Assembly: GCA_003194525.1 (NCBI GenBank)
Contig: NBIV01000033.1
Coordinates: forward strand, 335,564-399,563
From: Gracilariopsis chorda
Lineage: Eukaryota; Rhodophyta; Florideophyceae; Gracilariales; Gracilariaceae
DNA length: 64,000 bases
Direction of reading: 5' to 3'
Shown here: piece after piece, positions 23,218 through 33,704 of the stretch
Position numbering within the stretch: position 1 is the first letter of the stretch
Layout: each line of letters opens with the position of its first letter
Position numbers and translations under genes: made by a program
Notes under the pieces: model-generated
What the model saw: the letters and a program-made list of their open reading frames with translations, nothing else
The model's database searches: none
What the model was told of the DNA's origin: nothing

Positions 23218-24840
23218 TTAGTTGTTTCTTCTACTACTTGCCTGAGTGACTTCAACTGTTGGTCTTCCTCTTATTGCAAGCAACGGAGACACCAAGAAAA
23301 GCACCCTTCGCAGTTCCACTACTCGAAGGTCGTTGGTGATATCGCCTGCGCAGCTCCTAATTGCCTCCTCAGAAAGGTTCAGTGGACATGGTTCCATGGC
23401 GTCAAGTATTTGTTCCTCTTGAGCATTGATGCAAATAACATGGTCCAAGTTCCTTGCACGAAGTCGCATAAGATAGGCACCGGTCGTTTGACTTGTCACC
23501 CACGTGATTCCATCTGTGACAAGCTTTCTCCGGTTTATACGCGAAAGGCTGACTGCCCCAGCGTTCTGACGGAGCCACTGTGATGCTTCTGCAAAATTCA
23601 ATAAGGCAGGAAGCTCTGTCGCCAACATGCCCGTTTTGACATACTTTTCACCAGCAACTCTCTCCACTCCGTTTAGTAAAGACGATTGAAGAAATAAATT
23701 TGCAGTATTATGAATTAGCACACGTGCATTGTTCAATCGGTGCACAGCCGTGCCTTCAAAATATGGCCGATGCCCAGGAGTGGACACCCGAATTGGAACT
23801 TTGGAGTGTTCCACACAATGCTTATCCAAAGCGTCGATGGCACTGGTATCATGCTTTGGCACCAAGGCGATCTCATTGCCGGAGTGCTGGAGGCTGCATA
23901 AGAGGCAACCACCCCAAGTACCCTGTGGTTTGAGCGCCGCGGCAAGTCCCGGTCCGGTTAAACTGTTCAGCTGCACTCGGCTCCAGGAACACTCTGGTTC
24001 TTCCCGGTTACGAGCGTAATACGCGAGTCCGGACAGGAAGCGTACCCCCTTTCAGCCGCGAACGACTGTACTTTGGTCGATGTACATAATTTCATCAACA
24101 GACCATATTTTGCTGCTGTCGGCATCGTATAGCCCATATCGTGTGGCTATTTCGTGATTCAGCTCCGCCCAAGGGCGTCTGTTGCACCAATGATATAACT
24201 CATGAGCGATGAGCGTGATTGTTTCGGCCGCCGAAAGTTGTTTAACCTGCCCAGAGATGTGTGAAACCTTGTAACATTCTGGACCACTGCAGCGACACCC
24301 AAAGATGGAGGTAATACTCTGAAATTCCCAGCTTGTGGTTTGCATTGTAGAATGGTTGCTTTCCTGCGTCTTTTCATTCAGGTCCCGCACGATTTAAGAC
24401 CAAGAACGCCCCTTCTGACGAGGATACCTACTCTGAGGCGTTGATGGTGGTAAGTCAAGCCTACTTGGGGTGTTAATCGCTGTGATTGCACTGCTTGATA
24501 TTGAAATGTGTGGCAACGACTGTCCCATGGGCTCGCTTCCGGACGGTGGAGTTTGGTGTGGTTCAATCTTATGCAGAACATCACCTGCCCTGGCCAGTTT
24601 TGATATTCGTTGCGCTAATCATTTTCTTCGCGTTTTGATGCATATACCTATTGAATTCTTGATGTACGCTCGAAAAACTTGCCGCTGACCATCCGCACCC
24701 ACCAATGTTCGGGTACCGTGCCAGAATATTCCGTCAATATGGGGTAAAACACAGCGCTGCTTTGTCGGTCGTACCGCGCTAAGCACCACCTCTCGCTGTG
24801 TTGTGTCTTCATTCCCTATAAATGCGGACCCTTCGTACAT
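23218..24840 (-). pseudogene. Antisense gene carried by copia element 3, 541 codons, with HELYH motif
   Basis: One minus-strand frame runs from the ATG at 24838-24840 to a stop at 23218-23220 with no indel. It is interrupted by only three stops, at about 24619 (TGA), 24394 (TAA) and 24052 (TGA). Both sides of every stop remain protein-like in the same frame. Features: a basic N-terminal part (TRTLVGADGQRQVFRAYIKN), a Cys-rich stretch (FGCRCSGPECYKV), TLIAHELYHWCNRR with an HExxH-type motif at 24190-24204, and GTWGGCLLCSLQHSG. HExxH is the zinc site of many metallopeptidases, but the second half of such a site was not assigned. No family recognised; function unknown. It sits between RNase H and the 3' LTR. 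Confidence 0.68.
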
Positions 24841-25601
24841 CGCGGCACCTTAAGTCGATCTCAGATGTCCCTTGTGAATGGACATGAACCCGAAGGGAAA
24901 GTAGCTGGACCACTGCCGGCCGGGTCACTACTGAGTTGGTGCGTAACGACGTCAAATAACAGCAAGACAAGAAGAAACGATCGAGCAAAAACTAGACGGC
25001 GTACATGAGAACTAATAAAGTGGTCTACTCGCCGGCCGTATTTGAATGGCTACGAACGCTTTGAATTGCCACACAGGTCGCCGGCGTGCACGATGCTCCG
25101 TGGTTTTTATTTCGAGTTTACTGTTCGGTAAAAACTTTGTGTTTGGTCTCATAGTGCTTAGTCGTACTCTCAGAGGTTGCAAAGATCTTGGACGGCTAGG
25201 CAATTCTCGTGATGTTTTCTCTGTTCTTTGGAACTATCAGATGATGGTTCGGCCCATGCTCGTGCAAACAGCGCCGCTACGCGCAGCATGAATGACATCT
25301 GATCGTTTGTTCTGCAAGAGTCTATTTCATTTGGACAACGCAATCGTCATTAATCTGGTATCCTCTACGCAAATGATCGACATGATTGCTACATTACGTT
25401 GATATCATTGTTTGGGTTTGAAGTATATAGTCAGGGTATTGCGGTGTTTGCCTACCAATCCTCGTAACTGTTCCTATTATCTTCTTCTGTGTTGATGTAC
25501 GAACGTGGGTAGATGATGTTTCCCCAATTTTCCGTGCTTTGGTTTTCCTTGCCTACGACGTCGCACTCGTTTCTGTCTTTGTCGTCGGCCAGCCGGGGGT
25601 G
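24841..25601. other. Spacer between antisense gene and 3' LTR of element 3
   Basis: About 760 bp upstream of the antisense gene and before the 3' LTR. Short frames only. It would contain the promoter of the antisense gene if that gene is expressed; no clear TATA box was identified. Confidence 0.45.
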
Positions 25602-25878
25602 TGTGAAATAGAGGGATATTTGGCTCATGTCTGCGGCAAGCTACTCTAAGACGACTACGAACCTTACGTGAGGTTTTCTGAGCTCGCGCTGCTCGCAAGC
25701 AGCTCGCTGAGCCTCTGCAGTACAATAAAAGTCAAGCCTGCCTCACTCCGGGAAGAAGCTCGGAACAAAAAGGGGCAGGCGGGAGGACGATTACTCCCGA
25801 TTATGTTTACTGGCGCTTAGAGACGACAAGGCTCTACTGCGCACGTTTTGCAAGCGTCTTTTACTACACCCTAGCTCA
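25602..25878 (+). repeat. 3' LTR of copia element 3
   Basis: 277 bp, TGTGAAATAG to CTAGCTCA; about 17 differences from the 5' LTR, mostly transitions. AATAAA at 25724-25729. Confidence 0.88.
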
Positions 25879-25929
25879 GTGCCACCCTCGGAATAACTCT
25901 GTTACTGCACTACCTCTCGCGAGGAAGAT

Positions 25930-26997
25930 TGTGGGAGCCATCACGAGACGGTGACACAGGGGGCCAAAATAAATGACAAATTAGCCTAAAAAGGGTATTC
26001 CTCGTAGCTCGAAGCCCCAAAAAGATGAAACGACACGAATAAAAGATCAAACGAGCAACAAATGCAGGGACCAAAAGTAGTCAACCTGCAACGATAATAA
26101 CAAATACAAAAGGAGAGCACAAGGCTCAATCCAAATAAAAACTTCTTGATACTTCTTGAAACGGCGCACAACCGAAGAATTTTTTCAAGGGTCACTAGGA
26201 GTCAGACTCCCGGCTTCCGGTAGGACACTCCGGATGTGAAGTGATTTCTGCAGCCTACCCGCTTCTGCACCAACCAGAAGCAGGTGCGTACAATCATTAC
26301 AGGGCTTCCAGAGGAGAGCTACTAACAGCGGGATATGCTTTCACTCTATACCCAATCTGGCCCTTTGCAGGAGAGGTTGCACGGCACGTCGCCTGCGGAC
26401 AGCTTCCCGTCAAGCACCTCCGTCCGGAAACCACCAGGTCTTTTGACCGTCACCGTTATCCGAGCTAAGCTTTGGTGTGGGCTCACAGACGACAGAAGCG
26501 CCTTTGGTACACACTACACGTCTCTCGTCCACGCCAAGGGCGCTTCAACCGGTCTCAGCGACGGTAATGCCCCATCCCAAGTATGCACAAAGCGGCAAGC
26601 GCCTCACTAAGTGCGGTTGAGAGTTCATGGTTGATACTAATAGTTGAGATAGTTGCGGGGGTGAGGACTTTGAGATGTCGTTCTGCTTGAGATGAGTCCA
26701 GACCGAAGTCCCGGACTCAAATTGCCCTTTTTATAGAGTCAAAAAGCATGCAAAACAACACAGAAACGAATTACTACTTTCTACTTACTCATGTGTGCGT
26801 CTAAGTTACTCCATTGGCTTCCAGAAGCCTCTGGAGCTGCACACTAACCAATAGTAATTTAGCAACTGGCGACTGCATCACCGAAATACAGCGGTAAAGC
26901 TGGGCCAGCGAAGCTTACAATGCTCGAGACACTGCTGGAGCACTCTACACGTGTGTCGCAGCAGTGCTGGAATATTCTACCAAGTTCGCGACCGATA
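25930..26997 (-). repeat. 3' LTR of element 4
   Basis: Near-identical to 31610-32678. In plus orientation it starts TGTGGGAGCCATCACGAG and ends at GACCGATA. Contains open frames up to about 90 codons that recur in the other LTR; these are not separate genes. Confidence 0.9.
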
Positions 26998-27042
26998 AAA
27001 TCCCAGCTCCAAAGGTTGCTACGCCGCGGCAACCATGAAAAT

Positions 27043-29685
27043 CTAAACTTCATTCGGACGCGGAAAGAACATCTTCAAGCAACGAGCGTGTATGCCATGT
27101 CTGGTGTAGCGGTTGTATGGGGAGACCAATGTGTAGCGGGGGTGCATGGCTCTCACAACACGACATGGGCCAAAGAACTTCGAAGAGAATGCAGGCCACT
27201 TAATTGTTGTATTCAAGGCCTTTCCCTTTGCAACCAAAACCACATCGCCAACTTGAAACTTCTGTATCTTCTTCTCGTCAACATTTGGCCTGCGTCTGAG
27301 CGCAGAACGCTCCGCCCGGGGGTGAGATGCTGCTAAAGCTTCGACTCCTCTGAATGTGTCCGTAGAATTCGTCCTTCTGGTAACAATGCCATCCTCCTCT
27401 CGGGCCATGCGCGGCTTCACGCCATAAAGTAGCTCGAAAGGCTAGATTCCACTGGCTAGGTGTCTGCAAGGGTATCCATACAGTACAGAAGAAAGCTCAT
27501 CGTCCCAACTAGAACGGTTTGCAAGCACCATCTTTCCAAGGGACCGCTTAAGTGTGGCAACCATTCTTTCAGCTCTACCATTCGACATGGGAGCGTAAGC
27601 CAGGACTGTCTTCCACTTGATACCATTTTCTTCCATGAAAGCTGAAAGTGAGTTAGAAGTGAAGCAAGTCGCGTTGTCTGACACAATGATCCTAGGCAGC
27701 CCGAAAGGAGAAATGATAATCTTCTTCACAAACTCAATAACCACTTGTGACGTAGATGTTTTGGTGGGAATCGAAATAGGCCAGCCAGTAAAGTGCTCCA
27801 CACAAACTAGAAGAAATCTGTGCCCGGACTTGCTTTTCGGGAATAGGCCTGCGGAGTCAATCGAGTATACATCAAAAAGAGAGGACATGGGAGTATGCAT
27901 GTTGCTGTAGTACTTGGGAAATGGGGCCATTCTCTGACATTCGTCGCAACTCTTGACATATACTCCAATTTCTTGGTAAATATTGGGCCACCAGAACCTC
28001 TCAGTGATCATCTTCCTCGTAGCCTTTACGTCCCAATGTCCGATCTCATCATGAAACGACTTGATAATGTTTTGTCTCAGTTTGATGTCTGGAACAACTT
28101 GTAGGTGATTCATTATTCTTCTGAAGAGCTTCCCTTCCCAGACAAGGAACCGCTTAGCGTTTCGTCGGATCACCTGACGGATGTAGGCATCTTCCTCATC
28201 AGAAGGCAACCCAGAAAGGTAGCGAGCTATATTAGCATAGTACGGTTCCAGTCCAGAAAACTGTACGGCGTCAGAGACCAGACAAACCAAATCCCCTTCG
28301 TCTTCGTGCACTTCAACTTCATTTCCATGAACGACCCTAGAGAGATAATCGGCAGCACCATTATCCTTGCCTGCGCGGTACTCAATCTCGAAGTCACATT
28401 CAGCCAAAAAATCGAGCCAGCGTGCCAAGCGTCCATGTATATCTCGCTTCTGGAATGCATAACGCAGAGCCATGTGATCAGTGATAACCTTTAATGGAAC
28501 GGACGAAAGAAGATACACCCTGAAGTTCTTAAGAGCAAATATGACCGCCAAAGCTTCTCTTTCGCATGCAGAGTAATTTTTCTCTGCTGCAGTCATGTTA
28601 CGACTGGCAAATTGCAGCGGGTGAATCTTTCCATCCTCTTTCTTTTGAGATAACACTGCGCCAAGGGAAACACTGGAAGCGTCGGTCTCCACAATGAAAG
28701 GCTCCTCGAAGTCTCGAAACGATAACAATGGGGGCTCTGTCAGCTTCTTCTTCAAACTGTGAAAGGCATCAAGCATCTCATCCGTCCATGTCAGAGTCCT
28801 GGTCCCAGATGTAGCACTTTGAAGAGCTGAAGATGTCTCTGCAAAGCCTCTGATGAATCGGCGATAGTACCCTGCCAATCCAAGAAATGACCTTAGCTTT
28901 GTAGTAGTTCTGGGGATTGGGGCGTCCTGTATCTTCTCAATCTTTGAATAGTCCACAGATACCCCACTGGAATCAATGACATGTCCAAGAAGAGATATTC
29001 TCGGGAGTGCAAAGAAACACTTTGACAACTTAAGCTTAAGGCCGTGCTTACTAATGCGTTCCACCACTACCTTCAGATGAACAGTATGCTCTTCCAGGCT
29101 ATTAGAGAATATGACAACGTCATCAATATAGACTCTCACAAACGGCAGATCTCTAAGAACATGGTCCATCATCCGCTGAAAGGTAGAGGGAGCATTCATT
29201 AGACCAAAAGGCATGACTTCGAACATGAAAGTTCCATACCTGCAAACAAAAGTGGTCATCTCTTTGGATTATTCAGACATTCTCACTTGCCAGTATCCAG
29301 AAAACAGATCGAGTGTAGTGAACACGCAACACCCGCCAAGGTCGTCAAAGATTTCCTCCATTCGAGGCAGCGGCCAGCGATTGGCCTTCATGACCCTATT
29401 GAGTTCTCGGTAGTCCACACAAAACCTTGGAGATCAATCTTTCTTAGAGGCTATGGCCACTGGGAACGACCAGGCTGACGAAGAAGGGGTAATAATACCG
29501 GCTTCAAGTAGGAGATCTATTTCCTTTCGAATGAACTCATTGTGCTTCGGGGACATTCTTCTTGCCCGGAAATATATTGGCTTATCAACGGTGAGCTCGA
29601 AGGAATGTGAGACGGGGACATCGGCAGGGCGCAGATCTGTTAGTGACCACGCGATTACATCAGCTTCTTTCAGGCATGAGCTCAT
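27043..29685 (-). pseudogene. Reverse transcriptase, RNase H and integrase of element 4
   Basis: RT begins near 29685 and reads ARRMSPKHNEFIRKEIDLLL, then FCVDYRELNRVMKANRWPLP, VMPFGLMNAPSTFQRMMD and YIDD at 29119-29130. RNase H follows (FIVETDASSVSLGAVLSQKK; KNFRVYLL; TDHMALRYAF; NGAADYLSR). Integrase has FHDEIGHW (zinc-site His pair), CDECQRM, VYSIDSAGLF, IIVSDNATCFTS and MSNGRAERM. The C-terminal part (27420-27043) has VGDVVLVAKGKA and RYTLVSPYN. In-frame stops lie after SKKD (about 29433), after VRMSE (about 29265) and at 27442; otherwise the frame is continuous. Confidence 0.92.
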
Positions 29686-30890
29686 CTCCTTTTGTTCTTC
29701 TCTGGTACATGAGAGAGCTTTGAGAACAACAACTCATCATGCTGATCCTTAGTAGTGATGTCCAACTCTGGTATCATGCCATTACTTTCGCCTTGAGTCT
29801 TGCCTGTCAGAGCGACGACCAGTTCATCATCCTCCTCGGAATCGCTCTCATCACAAACAGCGTCGGAGTCAGACGTAAAATCGTCACTATCCGTGTCACC
29901 TTCATCCCCTTCTGATACTTCAACGCGAGCATATTCAAACCCAAGTGTCACTTTCTTGCCAGCTATTTTCATCTTAACTTGTTGATTACCAAGATCTAGG
30001 CAGGCCTGAAGCGTCTCAAGTGTAGGACACCCAACAATAATATCGAATGGAGGCCCTCCGATTACAAGGAAGTCCAATGGAATTGAAATGCCTCCGAACG
30101 AAATGGACACATCATGAATTATACCCTTGCATACAGTGCTTGTTCCATTAGCAACCGTGATCTTCTTTGAGGTAGGTTCGGGCTCCAACGATAGCGTCAT
30201 GCACAGCTTAGTAGACATGAGGTTAGGGACAGCACCAGAATCAAGCAAAGCTTCGGTTTCAGTTCCATATCTCCTTACAGGAACCGCTTTCAGACGTCTA
30301 GGCTGTCTGCCAACTGGAGCGACAAAAGAGCGCCGGACATTGCTTTTTCGGATAATGAACTTTCGAATCTCTTTCTTAGCGTCATCGGCGTCTCCACGGA
30401 TTAATTGCCCAAACGTGAGCCCAGATGAGGCATTAGCCAGCTCCGTTAGAACATTATACTTGCTTGCATGATCCTGTATGCTCTCTTTCCTGGACTTTCT
30501 CTGTTTTTGTTTCTTTTGCTTCTGCTCATGACCCTTTGCGCGGAGGATTCTCGCTTCATAGCAAGGTGGGTTCAACAAGGAAGGGATAGGTTCTCTGCCA
30601 CCTGAACGGCGCTGCTTTGGGAGCGCTTCACCATCGGCACTTCTCTTGGTCGTAGCGACGAATTCGGCACTCTGAGGGTTCTCAGTCACGATGGAAACGG
30701 TATCAGACCTCTTCTGTGCGCCGGACGAAGAATCTTTCTGTTCCCCTCTGTTTTCCGACACCTTTCGAGTCTCTTCGGGCCTGATACATCTCCAACAAGC
30801 AATTTCAGAGTGCCCAAGCTTTCCACACCTAGCACATCCGGTATCACGGTGTGGGTTGGCATCACATTGAGACGCGTAGTGACCGACTTC
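29682..30890 (-). pseudogene. Zinc knuckles and aspartic protease of element 4
   Basis: The frame reads VGHYASQC and then CARCGKLGHSEIACWRC, two zinc-knuckle motifs, followed by a basic and Ser-rich linker. The retroviral-type protease has TEALLDSGAVPNLMS (active-site DSG), and later FDIIVGCPTLETLQACLDLG. An acidic tail (DSDDFTSDSDAVCDES) follows. It joins gag by a 1-nt shift inside the first knuckle near 30893 and joins RT by a 1-nt shift in an A run near 29690. Both would be repaired by one base in a short homopolymer. Confidence 0.85.
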
Positions 30891-31621
30891 CTACAGTAGG
30901 CGCATGTTTTCTCGTAATCCCTGCGCTCCGCCTGTGACCTCTTAACCATGAGAGTAAGCTCTGCAAACTGTTCGGATAATTTATCAACCTTGGACTCCAA
31001 ACCCTGGTGGGAAGAATGATCCAATGGTCTGTGGTTTTGGACAATACGCTTCGGTGGGCCCATGAATGAAACATGCGAACCCATCGCTTTCTTGGCAGCA
31101 TCGAAGGCTTTCACTTGAACCTTCAACTCTTCATATTCTTCTGCAGCACGAAAGACGATAAACTGAGCTAAACCAGCGTATTCCATCACCGCTTTTCTTA
31201 ACAGGCCAAATTTTGCCTTACAATTGAATCCAGCTTTCTGGAAGAGGTTGTCCATATGACTCAAGGAACCAACCAAATCTCCATAATCCAGTTTAGCCGA
31301 TATTGCCAGGCGTATATCTTCTTCAGGTTCTTCGACTTTTCCAAAGCAATTGATAAAAGCTTGTTTCACGGATTGATAATCTTTTGCTTCTTCAGAGAGG
31401 GAACCATTAATGGCGTAAGTATCATAATAAAACTCGAAGGCTTTCTTCTCTAGAAAGCCAAGAAGCTCGAGCGCCATATCGTCTTCGGTCTTTCCTCTCA
31501 TAGCAACATTCTCAAAGTAGAAGAAAAACATCACAACGTCTACAGACAGTCCATCGAAAGAAGTGAATGTAGGGCTAGAATCAGAAGAATGCCCTCCTCG
31601 AGAGTACCATGTGGGAGCCAT
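30890..31621 (-). pseudogene. gag of element 4, start codon inside the LTR
   Basis: The first ATG of the frame is at 31619-31621, twelve bases inside the 5' LTR, so codons 1-4 belong to the LTR. The protein reads FFFYFENVAMRGKTEDDM, FEFYYDTYA, a capsid-like helical part, and ends with the first Cys pair of a zinc knuckle (CAYCRK) before a 1-nt shift. Typical gypsy Gag layout of capsid then zinc knuckle. Open except for the terminal shift. Confidence 0.82.
31592..31609 (-). promoter_or_regulatory. Candidate primer-binding site of element 4
   Basis: On the minus strand TGGTACTCTCGAGGAG follows the LTR end with no gap. TGG fits complementarity to a tRNA CCA end; the tRNA was not identified. The site overlaps gag codons 5 onward. 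Confidence 0.5.
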
Positions 31622-32678
31622 CACGAGACGGTGACGCAGGGGGCCAAAATAGATGACAAATTAGCCTAAAAAGGGTATTACTCGTAGCTCGAAGCCTCAA
31701 AAAGATGAAACGACACGAATAAAAGATCAAACGAGCAACAAATGCAGGGACCAAAAGTAGTCAACCTGCAACGATAATAACAAATACAAAAGGAGAACAC
31801 AAGGCTCAATCCAAAATAAAAACTTCTTGATACTTCTTGAAACGGCGCACAACCGAAGAATTTTTTCAAGGGTCACTAGGAGTCAGACTCCCGGCTTCTG
31901 GTAGGACACTCCGGATGTGAAGTGATTTCCGCAGCCTACCCGCTTCTGCACCAACCAGAAGCAGGTGCGTACAATCATTACAGGGCTTCCAGAAAAGAGC
32001 TACTAACAGCGGGATATGCTTTCACTCTATACCCAATCTGGCCCTTTGCAGGAGAGGTTGCACGGCACGTCGCCTGCGGACAGCTTCCCGTCAAGCACCT
32101 CCGTCCGGAAACCATCAGGTCTTTTGACCGTCACCGTTATCCGAGCAAAGCTTCGGTGGGGGCTCACAGACGACAGAAGCGCCTTTGGTACACACTACAC
32201 GTCTCTCGTCCACGCCAATGGCGCTTCAACCGGTCTCAGCGACGGTAATGCCCCATCCCAAGTATGCACAAAGCGGCAAGCGCCTCACTAAGTGCGGTTG
32301 AGAGTTCATGGTTGATACTAATAGTTGAGATAGTTGCGGGGGTGAGGACTTTGAGATGTCGTTCTGCTTGAGATGAGTCCAGACCGAAGTCCCGGACTCA
32401 AATTGCCCTTTTTATAGAGTCAAAAAGCATGCAAAACAACACAGAAACGAATTACTACTTTCTACTTACTCATGTGTGCGTCTAAGTTACTCCATTGGCT
32501 TCCAAAAGCCTCTGGAGCTGCACACTAACCAATAGTAATTTAGCAACTGGCGACTGCATCACCGAAATACAGCGGTAATGCTGAGCCAGCGAAGCTTACA
32601 ATGCTCCAGACACTGCTGGAGCACTCTACACGTGTGTTGCAGCAGTGCTGGAATATTCTACCAATTTCGCGACCGACA
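31610..32678 (-). repeat. 5' LTR of element 4
   Basis: In minus orientation it starts TGTCGGTCGCG and ends GGCTCCCACA. About 2% different from the 3' LTR by eye. Its last 12 bases encode the first four gag codons. Confidence 0.9.
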
Positions 32679-33310
32679 ATATTCATGTTGAAACACACAT
32701 ATCTTGGCGAGGAGGGTGTATGTGTGTTCGTCTGGGGAGGTGTTTCGGTGTTTTTGCGCCAAGCGTGGAGCATGAGAGCCAATTGGCGTCTTGCACGTGG
32801 ATGGTTTTTTGCTCTGAGTTTTTTGAACAGGTTCTGATTTCCGAATGAAATAGGGAGGATTTGATTCGTAAATCTAAACCTGTTCAAAAATTTGCTCTTT
32901 TTTTCTGGCCCGGTGAAGATGAACAGGGAACCAAATTACTTTTTTACTCATTTGCCTCTCCGGGTGGAGATGCTCTTACGCATGGCAGAATCGCGTGTGC
33001 GTAAATTGTGTATGAAAGTGCGAAGAGACGAGCGCAGGGGAACGCAAAGTGGAGTGGTGCCACATGGTCATAGGTGGAGTAAGCTTTCTTTGAATGTGGG
33101 CCGGTAACGAGCTCAGTTCTCGAAAATATGCTCCTCTGACGATGTGGTTCGGGGGAAATGTGGGTCTCAAAATCATCCAGAGCCGCACATTTGTATTTAC
33201 AGTGTGATCTCCTGTGGGGCATTTAAGAAAAGAATTGACGAAAAGCCAAAAACTTTGTGGACCAAATAATATGCAGGCACATGTTCACGCTTAGATTCTG
33301 CGCCGTATAG
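32679..33310. other. Intergenic segment with a 71-bp foldback, no gene
   Basis: No supported coding frame. It contains the imperfect foldback at 32820-32890, listed separately. Confidence 0.55.
32820..32890. repeat. 71-bp imperfect foldback
   Basis: Arms 32820-32846 and 32864-32890 pair over 27 bases with about three mismatches (left TTTTTGAACAGGTT, right AACCTGTTCAAAAA), with a 17-nt loop. No flanking direct repeat seen. Confidence 0.7.
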
Positions 33311-33704
33311 CGAATTCTTGGTTGTTAAGAACGGCCCAAAGGTAGGTTCCAGTACCGTCCGTGCAGTCGATACCTTTGGTAGATGGAATACAGCTTACGG
33401 CGGAAACGACGAAGTATTCTTCGATACAGGTTTTCTCCATCGACGTCGTCGAGTTTGAAGTACAAAACTCGACAACGCCGATGGAGAACACGGCCGTCGA
33501 TTGAATTGTACGAGTTAGGTTGAAAGAGGAAAAGCGGAGATTCGCGAATTCATGGTTGTTAAGAACGGCCCCTGAGGTAAGTTCCAGTACCCTCCGTGCA
33601 GTCGATACCTTTGGGAGATGGAATACAGCTTACCGCGGAAACGACAAAATGTTCTTCGATTGAATTTGTACGAGTTATGTTGAAAGAGGAAAAGCGGAGA
33701 TTCG
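33311..33704. repeat. Tandem duplication, two units, the first with an insertion
   Basis: Unit 1 (33311-33544) and unit 2 (33545-33704) share CGAATTC(T/A)TGGTTGTTAAG at the start and AAGAGGAAAAGCGGAGATTCG-like ends. Unit 1 is longer by the 71-bp foldback and its target duplication. No coding function seen. Confidence 0.82.
33426..33496. mobile_element. 71-bp foldback insertion with 5-bp target duplication
   Basis: Present in unit 1 and absent from unit 2 of the tandem duplication. Flanked by TCGAT at 33421-33425 and 33497-33501; the empty site in unit 2 has a single TCGAT at 33656-33660. Arms 33433-33456 and 33465-33488 pair at 22 of 24 positions around an 8-nt loop. It behaves like a very small non-autonomous foldback element. 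Confidence 0.78.

Larger units (their letters stand above)
18038..25878 (+). mobile_element. Ty1/copia-type LTR retrotransposon with an antisense gene (element 3)
   Basis: Two 277-bp direct repeats (18038-18314 and 25602-25878), both TG...CA, flank gag, protease, integrase, RT and RNase H in copia order, with integrase before RT. The LTRs differ at about 17 positions by my count (roughly 6%). A primer-binding site matching initiator tRNA-Met follows the 5' LTR. A 541-codon minus-strand frame lies between pol and the 3' LTR. gag-pol keeps long stretches in one frame but has many stops. The 5-bp flanks (GTGTT and GTGCC) are not a clean target duplication. Confidence 0.88.
25930..32678 (-). mobile_element. 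Young Ty3/gypsy LTR retrotransposon on the minus strand (element 4)
   Basis: LTRs of about 1068 bp (25930-26997 and 31610-32678) differ at some twenty positions by eye, about 2%, so this is the most recent insertion. On the minus strand gag, protease, RT, RNase H and integrase follow in gypsy order, all within 31621-27043. No chromodomain was seen, and there is no room for an antisense gene before the 3' LTR. It begins 51 bp after the copia element. The 5-bp flanks (AAGAT and ATATT) do not form a clear target duplication. Confidence 0.92.

Noticed and set aside
26335-26610. 91-codon open frames within the LTRs of element 4 (also 32016-32291)
   Set aside because: Present in both LTR copies, overlapping other frames, no domain; conserved only because the LTRs are young.
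25930-32678. Target-site duplication for element 4
   Set aside because: AAGAT on the left and ATATT on the right share three of five positions only; not convincing.
33426-33496. CRISPR-like or tandem-repeat origin for the hairpin
   Set aside because: Single copy with flanking 5-bp duplication and an empty site; insertion explains it better.
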